This document shows, piece by piece, positions 20,228 through 30,985 of a stretch of DNA of 60,522 nucleotides. The translations under genes and the position numbers were made by a program. Origin of the DNA: Chara braunii (lineage: Eukaryota; Streptophyta; Charophyceae; Charales; Characeae); the NCBI GenBank assembly GCA_003427395.1, contig BFEA01000165.1, forward strand, positions 62,337-122,858, given 5' to 3'. Positions within the stretch are counted from its first letter, which is position 1. Each line of letters starts with the position of its first letter. The notes beneath the pieces were generated by a model that had not been told where the DNA came from, ran no database searches, and saw only the letters and a program-made list of their open reading frames with translations.

Positions 20228-20715
20228 TTCTTTTTTTTATTTATCTTTTGTTTGTTATGTGCCCCCTGCCAACGAGGCAGGGCGGAATCCGTGATCTGCT
20301 CTAGCTGTGTTTCCTCAGATGATTGTCACCCTGATGTATCCAACCGTTTTCAAGGCCGAATCCGTGTTTCTTTTTTTTTTCTTGTTTTATTTTTCTGGAA
20401 TCTGACAATCTGAATCCATGATCTGCTCGAGTTGTGTTCCCTCAAAGGATTGTAACCCTGATCACACTGGCACTTACAGGAATGTATCTTGCCATTTTCT
20501 TGGCCGAATCCGTGTTTCTGTCTTTTTTTTTTTTTTTGAGTTTCTGGAATTTGACAACATGGCCACAGGGCTGAGATGCCCTCACTGAGGGCACACTCAC
20601 ACTAACACTTCCGAGAATGTATACAGCTGCAATCACGTCCAGAGCTTTGTTTCATTTTCTTGTTTTGTGAGTTTTCACGGCCGCAATTTTTTTTTTTTTT
20701 TTTTTTTTTTTTCCC
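20228..20715 (+). repeat. T-rich diverged tandem repeat, about 140 bp
   Basis: 'gaatccgtgatctgctc' near 20287 recurs as 'gaatccatgatctgctc' near 20413. 'ggccgaatccgtgtttct' recurs at 20354 and 20502, each followed by a T run (20371, 20524, and 20686-20712). 'tttctggaat.tgaca' recurs at 20391 and 20540. Three to four units are visible. Poly-T ends could reflect SINE or retrocopy tails on the minus strand. Confidence 0.55.
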
Positions 20716-20969
20716 GTGAGAGTACCATAAAGAAATGGAGTGGGACCCAGACTCGGCAAAACTCGGAGCGCAGTGAAAATCAGGGTCCGCAAAAACAGGC
20801 TCGGAGGTACTGGTGGTTTAAAAGATTTTTATGATATAAGAGTTTTTTCCTCCGCCAGAATCGACAACTTCATGCTGTTGGTTCTCAGCTGCCGGTGGGG
20901 GCGTCGTCTGCGGCAGGGAAACCCGCCTGATTCTGTAACCCCTTCAGTAAGCTCGCAGCAATAATTTCC

Positions 20970-21185
20970 ATGATTAATAGTCGGCAGGAGCGTCGTCATC
21001 GGCTAGGAAACCCACCTGATTTTGGGGACCCTCCAATTGACTTTAGTTTTGTTGAAAGTGACGTTGTCAATGAGTGTGAAGTAAGTGAGTTTTATTTGGA
21101 AGAAGATTATGAGAGTTTGCTCACTGAGCAAAAACTTAAGGGTGAGATTGAAAAGGTGTATGATGAAAGCGAAAAACCCTACTAA
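20970..21185 (+). CDS. Small acidic ORF in the Y interior, unassigned
   Basis: 71 codons. Opens with a basic SRQERRHRLGNPPD segment and continues acidic (FSFVESDVVNECEVSEFYLEEDYESLL). The basic start is a duplicate of an upstream copy, CRWGRRLRQGNPPD (about 20890-20935), that ends in a stop. Charged, soluble composition and repeated GNPPD make it more coding-like than its surroundings, but I do not recognise it. It could be the tail of a larger retrotransposon protein or chance. Confidence 0.3.
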   Translation: MINSRQERRHRLGNPPDFGDPPIDFSFVESDVVNECEVSEFYLEEDYESLLTEQKLKGEIEKVYDESEKPY

Positions 21186-21981
21186 TAAAACTAGGATTTA
21201 TGGACCAAAGGGATGATTTTATTTTATTTTGGAAGACTTAGTGAATACCCCTACCCATCCGTTTTATGAATGACTAAGATGAGTGACTTCTTTATGATAG
21301 TAACGCCTTGTGGGACTGGGCTTAACGGGGCCCTACCCATAAGGTATATTTGTGGCTTGTGTGATGGGGTCAATCTCCCTAATATTCTAGGTTAGCTAAA
21401 AGATTGAGGTGTCTGATTAAACCCCATAATGGGGTGTCCCTTTAAGGAACAACTCGAAAAAGGGTGTATAGATCAATTGAAATTGAGTAATTGATGTGTG
21501 AAAAGAAAAAAAGTTTAAATAAAGATTGAGATCATGAAATTAGACCCACCACTGAGTCTGAGTTTTAGCTAGTGGTAGGGTGATCAGGGTGCCCGACGCG
21601 ATAAAATATCGTTCAAAGAGACCGGAAGTGGTGTAGTCTTAAGTTTGGCTTTGGATGACCTTTTGTCCGTAGGTAAAGTGGGTGGAAAGTGGTCTTATCC
21701 ACTTGTCGAATTAGGGATTGAAGTGTGTGAATGGCTGACCAATTATTCGGCTATTTTAGATTTCTACTCTAGTTAGGAATTAACTAAGATTTTTGACTAC
21801 TGACACTAGCTTAGTGGTTCTGAGGAATTAAGGCTTAGAGTTGTTATAACTTACGAACCGTTTTTTTCAGGCTAATAACTCAAGAAGGTTATCATGTATT
21901 TTTTATAAAAACATGTTTTAATGGTATTTGGTTTAAACATTCATTGCGACGGGGACGTCGCTTAATAAGGTTCGGGCAGAC
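21186..21981. other. Y interior next to the 3' LTR
   Basis: About 800 bp without an ORF. The bases immediately before the 3' LTR (21950-21981) contain only a short purine run (gcgacgggga); I see no clear polypurine tract. Confidence 0.5.
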
Positions 21982-24806
21982 TGTCGTACCAAGGGTATTT
22001 GGCTTGTTTTCTGAAAGTCACACGAGTGCGGCCTCACCCGGGTGAGCGGCGCGCGAGGGGTATTGACGGCGAGGTGCATCCATACGCGGCCTGGGCGTGC
22101 GCGACGTCGCAGACCAGCGGAACGCGCCGCGTTTATTCTTACTATTATTTTTTATTTATTTGTTTATTTTGTTTTATCGTTTTTTAAAGTCCTTAGCTTG
22201 GTGATAGAGTTTGAGACGGACGTCGAGACCGATGGACCTGGCTCAGCTATTAGAGTATCGGATGCGGACTGTCGTCCTGGTAATCGAGGACCTTGAGGAT
22301 GCAACGATTTAGTAGGGCCATTCGAGTTTTCGAAGTATCGGAGAAGTTGGCAAGAGTCTCTTATCCTACCCGTTTTGAAGTACGGACCAAACTGGTCGAT
22401 ATGCGTGTGGGCCGGTGGGTGATTTTGCCCACGTCACGTGAGGAGATCTGGGTGGCGGGGGTCGCAGTGGGCATACGGTCCACCATCCGCCATTTGCCAC
22501 TTGCATGCGAGGTTTGTGTGTGAGCGTGCCCGTTGGGACACGAAAGTTGGTGACGTGTGCCCGGGCGCACAGGGGTAAAGCAGGCCAGGGCGTTGTGGAG
22601 AGGTTGTAGCGGTACGACGACGGGCTGCGGATTATGGGGAAACCCCCATAGCCGCCACATCCATGCTCAAGCCTCCAATGCGGGAGCATGCAGGAGCTGC
22701 ACCCACTAGCAGGTGCGATACCTGCTGTAACAGGTGGGTGATACCGGCCAGGTGCCAGTTGGTGGTATCAGAGTCGGGCGTCTCCTATGGGCCAGTCGCT
22801 GTGCCTCCCCTCCGGTCCCCTCCCCCTATGAGCATAGAGGCAGCCTCTGCTCAATACCACTTGGGAAGGACGAAAGGCATATCTCTGGGTAGCGGGCCAC
22901 GGGGTCGGTCGGAAAGCACTGTGCAACAGCAGGGAGGGGCAGTAGTGCAAGAAGAGGCCAACGGGCGGACCGCTACAGAGCGACAGCTGGACGGGCGTTG
23001 CGTTAGCAGCAGCGGGACAACGCTAAGGGAGCAATGCAAGGCAGCGCAGGGCCAGCAGTAAGGCAACGAGAGAAATAGACAGCGGACCGCTAGCAAGCGA
23101 GGAGGAGGCTGGCAACAGGCAGGAGCGGGGGAAAGCGGAGTGCCACAGAGTGAGCGGAGAGGAAGAGCGACGGGCAGCTACGGAGGCAGTGAGAGGAATG
23201 AATGAACCTAGATGCTAAATCGTGCCAGGAACATTAAGACGTCGAAAAGCGGCGAAGGCAGGCTATGGCGGGCGTGGGGCAGGGCGCAACCAGATAGGCT
23301 TGACTCGCTCGATTCCTAAGCAGAATCGGGCGGGTAGAAGGTCGATTTTGGGCTTTAAGCCCGGACGAATCTGAGTCTTAGCTTAGCTTTGAAAGACAAT
23401 TAGTGGGTTAGAAGGTTAGTAGAGGAGGACGTGCGTGGAGTTGCAGCGATGACGGATGAGGAAAGAGGTGATAATCACGGAACTCGGTCAATTATCGATG
23501 AAATCAGCCGAGGAAGGAAGCGATTTGGGGGTTTGGAACATGGGCGACCTCAAATCCGAGGTCAATTTTGTGAGGAGTTAGTTGTTAGTATTAGCCGCAC
23601 AAGAAGTAGAGGCTGCGCTCATGGAGGAGATAAAAAGACGGATGCACCTACCCGTTATTTAGCGCAAGATTTATCATTTTTGGCATTCGCTTCGGTAGAG
23701 GATGGAGACTTACCTGTTATTTGGTGCGCTGCTCCGCCTACCGATAGAAAATTTTCTCTCTTCTCTTAGAGTATACCCACGACAGCGTGCACCTGGCTAT
23801 GTTTTAGTTGGAGATCCATTTCCATTTCGTTCATTATAGCACTAGTAGTCGAGGTGTGGGCCGCTCGGTTCGGGGTGCCTGTGTTGTCCGTAGAAAGTAG
23901 TGGAAGTTGGTCGGAGTGACTTCTGGCTCGGTGGGTGGTGAGAACCAACAGTCTACGGGGTTCAATCGTGTTGTGAGTAGGTCAGGTGCTGCCTTGCTCC
24001 GTGTGGGATGTGTGGGTGTTCTCGCCTGCGTTCCGCCGTTGACCTGCTGCATGTGCCCCGCTTGCTTTGCATGTGGTTCTTTGCAGGTTAATGTGTTCGT
24101 TGTGCGGTGTGGCCATGTTGTGGGTGTTGCCTTGCGCTTCACTGCTTTGCTGCCGTGTTGCTCATCCGTTGGCCGTGCCTTTCATGTTTACCGCTTTTGT
24201 GCCTTGTTGGTTGGTTGCATTGTTGCTGGTGCCTTGTACTCCGCTTCACGGTTGCCGACCTGCGGGTTTGCTTGCCCTGTCATCCCCAGCACTGTTGTTA
24301 TTTGACTACCATTGTGGGGCCCTCGGGCGCTTCAAGGTAACAAGGCCCTCTCATGAGAGTTGAGTCTTTCCCTTTCCTGTATCTCGAGAGTTTGAAATCC
24401 CTCCTTCCGCCCTTGTTACTCTAAGTCTAGTCCTGTTCTGAGAGGAAGGCGACAAGCGGGATCGCAACCCGTAGGACCGCAACAAGACTCTGTGGGGAGT
24501 CAACCCACCGATTGTGGGAGCTCTGCGGGAACTCGGGAGGAGTTCAGGAGGCAGGGAACTGAAAGGTAATCATTGCTTTCCTTCTATAAACCTGATTATA
24601 AATCATAATTGTAGTCATTACTATGTTTGACTAAGTATGTTGTTTGTCTCCCTATCTTGACTTTTAGTTTGACTTTCATGACACAATCCAGACTAAGTAA
24701 AGGGATGATTGTGCAAATTCAGTTTCAGTTTTTGTTGATTGACTAAAAACAGACTGTGGGATTGCATCTGGGGGAAAGGTGAGAGAAAGGTAGAATTGCA
24801 TGTTTG

Positions 24807-25513
24807 ACTAGGTCAACCAAAGGCTGAGAGAGTCTCCATAAGTTTGGAGGACCTAGTGCTATGTTTATTTTCGATTGCCTGGAGGACCAGACAGGTTCTC
24901 ATAAGTTTGGGTGGTCTGGTTGCTTTGACTTGCAAGGGCTGACTGTAATTGACTTTTCAGGGACCAAGCATGTTCCATAAGTTTGGGTGGCTTGGGCGCC
25001 TTGTTTACCTTGGGTTTCTTTCAGTTTCTTTAGTTTCTGAACGAGGAGCTCTGACCATGTTCCATAAGTTTAGGTGGCTCAGCGTCTTCATGCTTTGGTT
25101 TTAAGAGAATAAACAAGGTTGAGGACCACACAGGTTCCCATAAGTTTGGGTGGTATTGGTCCAACACCCCGCACATGCTGGAATCAGAAGGATATAACTT
25201 GGTTGTACTTTACTATTATTCTATCTATGAAGAGGCTAGCCAGGCAGGGTTTCATAAGCTTGGGTGGTCTGACTATAATTAAGAATAAACTTGTGGTACG
25301 AAGGGGCAGACTGAATCTTGAGCTAAAGATGATCGGTTCAATTATATGCTACCTCAAAAGATTAAATGCAGACAATTATATAAAATCGGGATACTTAAAC
25401 AGTTAAGGGCCGCTAGGCCATATGCCTAAAGAAGAGAAAGTTGTTGTGCCCTGTGTTTGTGTATATTCTATGACTGAGCTAGGCAGGTTCCCATAAGCTT
25501 GGGTGGTCTAGCT
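24807..25513 (+). repeat. Hairpin array (Y 3' LTR)
   Basis: Same units as in the 5' LTR. Arms: ACTAGGTC/GACCTAGT (24807-24814, 24850-24857), ACCAGAC/GTCTGGT (24886-24892, 24914-24920), CCAAGC/GCTTGG (24964-24969, 24990-24995), AGCTAGGC/GTCTAGCT (25477-25484, 25506-25513). Unit 1 differs from the 5' LTR at three pair positions and all three still pair (one G-C to A-T double change, two G-T to Watson-Crick). Confidence 0.85.
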
Positions 25514-25534
25514 TTATGCCTTATGTACGCTGGG

Positions 25535-25542
25535 TATAAAGG
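25535..25542 (+). promoter_or_regulatory. TATA-like box in the 3' LTR
   Basis: TATAAAGG, aligned with TATAAATA at 13201 and just after the last hairpin. Confidence 0.4.
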
Positions 25543-25799
25543 GATAAATCATTGAAATACTACGAACTATTGTTTGTTCAGGTTGACTTTTGGGCTCGTG
25601 AGAGTATTTACCTTTGTGGTTTGACTTGCATGTGGCTGAGTGAGATCGCTACTTAGTCTGAGTTTCAGTTTGATAGGTAGCTGCCTTAGATGCTCGCCAC
25701 GTGTTAGAGTCATAGGAGTTTGTTTCAATTCCTGCATTTGCTGATCTAAGTTTATTTTAACTTAGGTCAATTTTCGCATTTTTTGGGATTTTTTATTAT

Positions 25800-26366
25800 A
25801 CTTCGTCTTGTATAAATCTTGGTCAGCTACTTTCTCTACGGGAAGCGCTGCCAAAATTTCTACAAAACCAAGGAGTTGGTCTGATTTTATCTTTTCAAAG
25901 TTCAGTTTGTCTGACTTTTATATATGACTTAGTAAAAATCTGGAGAGTCTCCTTTTCTAAAGGGAGTGCTGCCAAAATTTTTGCTAATTTAGGAAGTTCG
26001 ATAAATTTGGACCTTAAGAAGTCGAAATTATGAACTTAGCTTTGTATAAATTTTGGTCAGCTACTTTCTTCACGGGAAGCGCTGCCGAAATTTCTGCAAA
26101 TCTAAGGAGTTAGTCAAAATTTGACTTTTCAACTGTCTGAATTTTTATATATGGTTTAGTAAAAATATGGAAAGTCTTGTTTTCTAAAGGGAGTGCTGCC
26201 CAAATTTTTGCTAATTCAGGGAGTCAGACAAAATTTGACTTTGGAAGGTTGAAAATTATTTTTGTTTTCATATTTAGACTGATATGAGTTCTGGAAATAC
26301 AATTTTCATACGGGAAGCATTGGCAAAATTTTCTTAGTTTAGAGGAGATAGGTTATATTTTGACAG
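25800..26366 (+). repeat. Five-unit alternating array (Y 3' LTR)
   Basis: Type-a cores near 25837, 26072 and (variant) 26308; type-b cores AAAGGGAGTGCTGCC near 25959 and 26187. Same order as in the 5' LTR. Confidence 0.8.
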
Positions 26367-27464
26367 ATGGCGACTCTGGCGATCCACTTTGTATGAGGGC
26401 GATTCTGCAATACGTCTACCTTTTTTTGGGCATTGGCTTAGAGATAGACCTAGGGTTGGTTATCAAGAGAGTCTTGAATGAGAATGTGTCATGGGGATTT
26501 GATCTCCATACATTGACGATTTAGCTTGGGCATTGAACTGTCGTATGATACAAGTCTTCTTTGGACATTTGATCCAGGATTTGAACTATGACTGAGGCTT
26601 GTGTGTGAATCTATGTACCACCCACTCTCTGCAGGGTGCAGAAAAGGGTGTGGTTTTCAACCGCACTTGGCGGTTGTCCAGCGTCGAGAGATCATTCCCT
26701 CAAGGCGCGTGTCAGCCGACACTTGAGTGTCGAATGCAACCCTCGAGATTAATGAGGACCACATGAGTATAGGTACTACATAGTACGCCATCATTGCGAC
26801 TGCTCGTGTACGCTTGCATTGTGAGTCGATATGAGTTAGCGTTGCGCTCGCACGGTTTTATAATGAGTCTCGCGCGCGACGCCTATCCAATTTCCGCATC
26901 GGAGAGTTATGGGATGACTACTAAGGGACTAGGGGTGTTGTCGCGTTGTTTGTTTCATGTGGTTCTGTATATGTATGTGTATGTGTGTGTTTTTATCTTT
27001 ATGTTCTTTATAGTGTTGTGCGCGTGGTGTGTGAGATGCGTCGTAGTCGACCGGTGTCGACTCGCGCTTCGGACCTCAGCCCCCCAAGATGTCGGTTCGC
27101 GTGCGGGTCCGATAGAGGTGTACTACCTCGCATACCCCCTATGCTACAGCGAACGAGAAACGCCCTCGGCTGGTCCACCTCTGCGATTGCAACTGATCAC
27201 ATTTCGTACTATGGACTGGTAGCTCGGCGGGGATACGCCCACCGAAGGGAGGTGACTGCTACCGTAAGGTGGAGGTAAGTCGTGCCTCGCATAGGCCCTA
27301 TCCTGTCGTAGGGGCTCGCGAGAGGTATGGTTGGTGCACTCGGCTGGAGCGGCTTGCGGAAGCTCCATTATGTATTCACGACGAGGAATTAGATCAACTC
27401 CTGCGTGACGGGGCCGGTAGGGTCCCGCGCTCCCCTGTGCGGTGCGGAATCGATCCGCTCGACA

Positions 27465-30400
27465 ACGCTCCCTCAACTTGCAGCAAAACCTCCCCCCCGA
27501 AATGCAGGCTAAACTTGTTTTCTTTCATGCACTTGGTTCTCAAATTACAATCACGCAATCGGCCTATCTTGATCGCAAAAACGAAGCAGCTCGTTGTCGT
27601 CAGCCTCAACAACCGAAGTGCATAGAGCCGCCGACCTTGTAAACCATCGCCAAGACCAAGTACATGCCCTTACACCATCGTCCTCGTCCTTCTATACTCC
27701 AAGTAGTAGTTGGCGGATGATACACTTGCGGAATACCTCGACCACTTAAGAGACTCACAACGTCGCATTCCCATTGAGTCCCCGCCTGTGTTTTCAAAAC
27801 AGGTAAAATGTGGAACTTTGCTTGCAACTTGAACACACCGATGTAGGCTATGCAGGTTAACGCCTAGATGAGGTACTTGCTTCATGGCTCATATGCATAC
27901 CAAGCAACCAATATCAATTGGACCAACAAGCCAAGTTGGTATCTCCGTGAACAGGTAGTTGCTGGTAGGGTAGCTATCTTCTGCTTCCTTCGTTATCCTT
28001 CGTTATCCTTCTCTCCGCGAACGTCGGGCTCCAACTTAATACCCGACTATTGGTCCTGCTATCAGGACTACGATAGATATGAAAGAAAATCCCGGCTGAA
28101 GTTACGATTTCAACTACGGTAAAACCGCCAATCATCATGAGGGTCGGCGACAACCTCAGACGCTTCTCCTCCACTAAGCCAACGTACAACACGAGAATGA
28201 ACCTAAGGCTGAAGTACAGGAAAGATACATGTGTGATTTGCTCACCGCTGCCCTCTGCTTGTTCAACACTGTACCCGGACGCCGCTCTGTTCTACACTGT
28301 CGACTCAATTTTCGAGGCAAGCTCTCCTCCCCCCTCTCTCGACTAACCTTATTCTTGCGCACTCTCTTCTTTGACTACTCCACTTTTCACCCCGCCACCT
28401 CACTTTCCACTCCTCTCTAGTGTGGCCTTCGGTCACATAACCGCACCTGACCGCTAACATGGCCGAGTTCAGTCACCAACGCCACGGGAAGAAGAACCGA
28501 TTCCGCAGGACGAGGGACATAACTGGGTATGGCAGTCGTGGCGACATCAGCCCCACGGCGAGCGAAGGACGCTACGATGAAAGATCCGATGACGAGGAGG
28601 GTGATCCAGATGAACGATACAAAAATTGTAAATTAATCTTCCACAGAAACATGGAAAAATACATTGGCGCTTCCTCACTCCTCCTTCTGGCCGCCGCTCC
28701 ATACTAGTCTACCGCCAAAACTACACTCCCAAAACGAGATCCGACGATGCCATCGCATTCGCGATGGCCATAAACCTCAAACTAACTTCTTTCCTCGCTC
28801 GATTTCATAAAGGAACGAACGAGATACTTGCGTTAGACTCCCGCTTCGTCTTCCTCCTCATTACCTTCGCGCAGCCTCACCCCCTACTAACCTTTCTTTT
28901 ACTAATTCTCATCAGCTTTGATCGTTGATTCAGGATCGTCCGTCGTCAAAACCCCCATATTGACACTTCCTCTCTCCAAATTCGCTCACTGATAAGCGAG
29001 GTACATTTATCTTCTCCTTCTTCCTTCCCCCCCATAGCTCCACCATATCCTTGCGCACACCTTTTCTTACTAACCTCCTCGGATACTTATTCTTCCACTA
29101 ATCTAACACCTCCAATGGATTCGCCGTACCAATAAACCCCTATCTACTACTTTTCCCCGCTCGTTTTGATCAAGAAACATGCGGGATTTGACCTTTCTCG
29201 CTTCCTCCTCATGGCCATACTCATCTTTTTTTTCGAATGCACCTGGTCGCGAGATCGCATTAGGTTCGCCCATTTCTTTTACTGCCTGGTTTCCTCGTAC
29301 CACCTTCTATCCCGTCGACGTCTTCCGGGCTGGCACAACGCCCGATAGTTGCCAACTCCCCGAGCTCATCAGTTGTTCATCTCGGGCACTTTGGAGGAAA
29401 CCAGCCACTGGCCAGTTCGAAGAGCTTTTCGCCCCTATACTTAAAACCGACGAATGGTGAGTTTGGATGTTGTTGCCCCAACCTTCGCCACTCTCTTCTT
29501 CGGCTAGTTCTACCCAGGCGGAGTTCACCACCGCTTGGGTCCCCAACCGGCGAACTCTTACACAGGTAGGCTGCTCGCGGGATCAGAGGCGCGGCCCTGC
29601 CGCAATCCTTCAACACGGTCCCAAGCGAAGCGGGTCCTAGTGCAAATCTAGGTAATAATAGCCAAAATGTTAATATGAGCTTTGAAGACTGAAATTGAGA
29701 AGGTTTTCTCCACGAGTGACTGCTGCAATTTGCGGCGCTCGCCCTGGTGTGCCTGTTCTCACTATGCTTCTCGTCCCACGACTTTTTCCCGGTCCCTCGG
29801 GCCATGCTCAGATCTCAAACCTCTCACGATCTATTGCGAGCGACAGACGGGCACCCGTAGATGGTCCCCTTCACGGGTTTGTTCCGCTTTGCGGACTAGT
29901 CCCCCACCAGCTAGCGAGCTTGTTTAAACTCCTCGGTTTGTGTTTCCAGACGGCGGAATATATGAATTTCGCTAGCATCCCGAACACACAAAAACCCGTA
30001 TGTGAACAAATGGAGGTGCTTGCTCAAGATCCTCGACCGCCACGACGGTCTTCGTGTCCAACGTCGCGTCTGAGTTAAGGAACGTCAGAGCAAAATAATA
30101 ATAAAACGACAACAAATAAATATGTAGAAGTTTTTTATCGTCAGAATGTGACGAATGAGGAAAAAGAAAACGCTAGCACCGTTCTGATGCTGCCGACAAC
30201 AAAACCATAGGGGATAGGCCCGTCGGACTCCCAACCTCTCGGTCCCTTCGCACTACTCTGATATCCCCACACCGTCGCCTCTCGACCTCGATCCCTGAAT
30301 CTCTTTGATGAAAGTTCGACGCTGTAACCAATAATGCTAGTGCTAAGGATGAGTCTGGTTTTTACGGAAATCTATATACGCGGGTGTTGCTCAACCCACG

Positions 30401-30755
30401 AATCTGCAGAGATATTTCAAGTCGCACTCTTGTCGATGTCATCCCCCATACATACACACAAGTCACGGACAAGCACACCAATCATGAGACAAAATCTTTT
30501 TAATCCTAGTTTAATCAGAAATAAAGATCTGGTCGGCGACCAACGTCGGGTTTTACAATCATCAAAGGAAAAAGAGATCACGAGTGCTTTAAGTCTGTGC
30601 ACCCACACACTCTTTAAACTAGTCAGTTATCCAGTCAACGTAAATCACGGACATAGCCTCGACTCGCACGGTATATTCAAACTTTAAACCAAACTTATCT
30701 TTTGTCACTTGCAAAAACCAGGGCGGATACCCCTATAAGGGTATTTGCACCGACA
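27465..30755 (-). repeat. Retrotransposon X 3' LTR, proximal part
   Basis: Direct repeat of 39895-43309, about 3.3 kb, collinear end to end. Contains the empty site of the small MITE (CTGGCACA 29330-29337) and a ~30-bp segment absent from the other copy near 29636. Short ORFs such as 28459-28707 recur in the other copy with mostly amino-acid-changing differences, so I do not call them genes. Confidence 0.8.
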
Positions 30756-30907
30756 ACTTACTAGACCATATTAAGTGATGGCCCCGTGGTTTCGAAAATC
30801 AAAAGTTATCGGTTCATTCATAATCGAAAATGCTGACGAGAACGAAACCAATCCGATTAGCCAACAAACTTTGGTTTGAGGCCCTGATCAATCCATGCCA
30901 AACACAA

Positions 30908-30985
30908 CGATATGCTGCCAGGATTCTAACCCGGGTCCGAGTCTCTATTGTCCTGACAGTAGGACGTCGGTGTACTAGGCATACA
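30908..30985 (-). other. Degenerate tRNA-like segment
   Basis: On the minus strand a T-arm-like CCGGG-TTAGAAT-CCTGG and a hairpin GTCCT-ACTGTC-AGGAC are in tRNA order, and TATGC/GCATA could pair as an acceptor end. The D arm is missing and the anticodon loop has six bases, so it is at most a pseudogene or a SINE head. Confidence 0.25.

Larger units (their letters stand above)
9032..27464 (+). mobile_element. LTR retrotransposon Y, 18.4 kb, nested in X
   Basis: Bounded by long direct repeats that begin TGTC(A/G)TACC (9032 and 21982) and end CTCG(G/A)CA (16162 and 27464), with TG...CA termini and TGTC/GACA terminal inverted words. A PBS follows the 5' LTR by two bases, and gag lies 1.75 kb further on. 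Flanks are GCGC (9028-9031) and ACGC (27465-27468), a probable 4-bp target duplication with one change. Joining the flanks across Y restores the sequence read without interruption at about 39895 in the X 5' LTR. No protease, RT, RNase H or integrase is recognisable, so Y is probably a non-autonomous large retrotransposon derivative. Gag with one CCHC knuckle and the PBS type suggest Ty3/gypsy, but pol is lacking to prove it. Confidence 0.85.
21982..27464 (+). repeat. Retrotransposon Y 3' LTR (5.5 kb)
   Basis: Collinear with 9032-16162 with the same ends (TGTCGTACC...CTCGACA). Runs through both internal PBS-like sites (22763, 26370), which shows those are LTR sequence. Ends at 27464, directly against X LTR sequence. 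Lacks three segments present in the 5' LTR and carries about 100 bp extra near 24440-24540. The many substitutions indicate an old insertion. Confidence 0.8.

Noticed and set aside
26607-27464. Independent ~0.9-kb LTR family at 15280-16162, 26607-27464 and 36709-37610 (-)
   Set aside because: It always follows the same upstream module in three copies and ends exactly at the X/Y boundary, so it is the last module of the long LTR.
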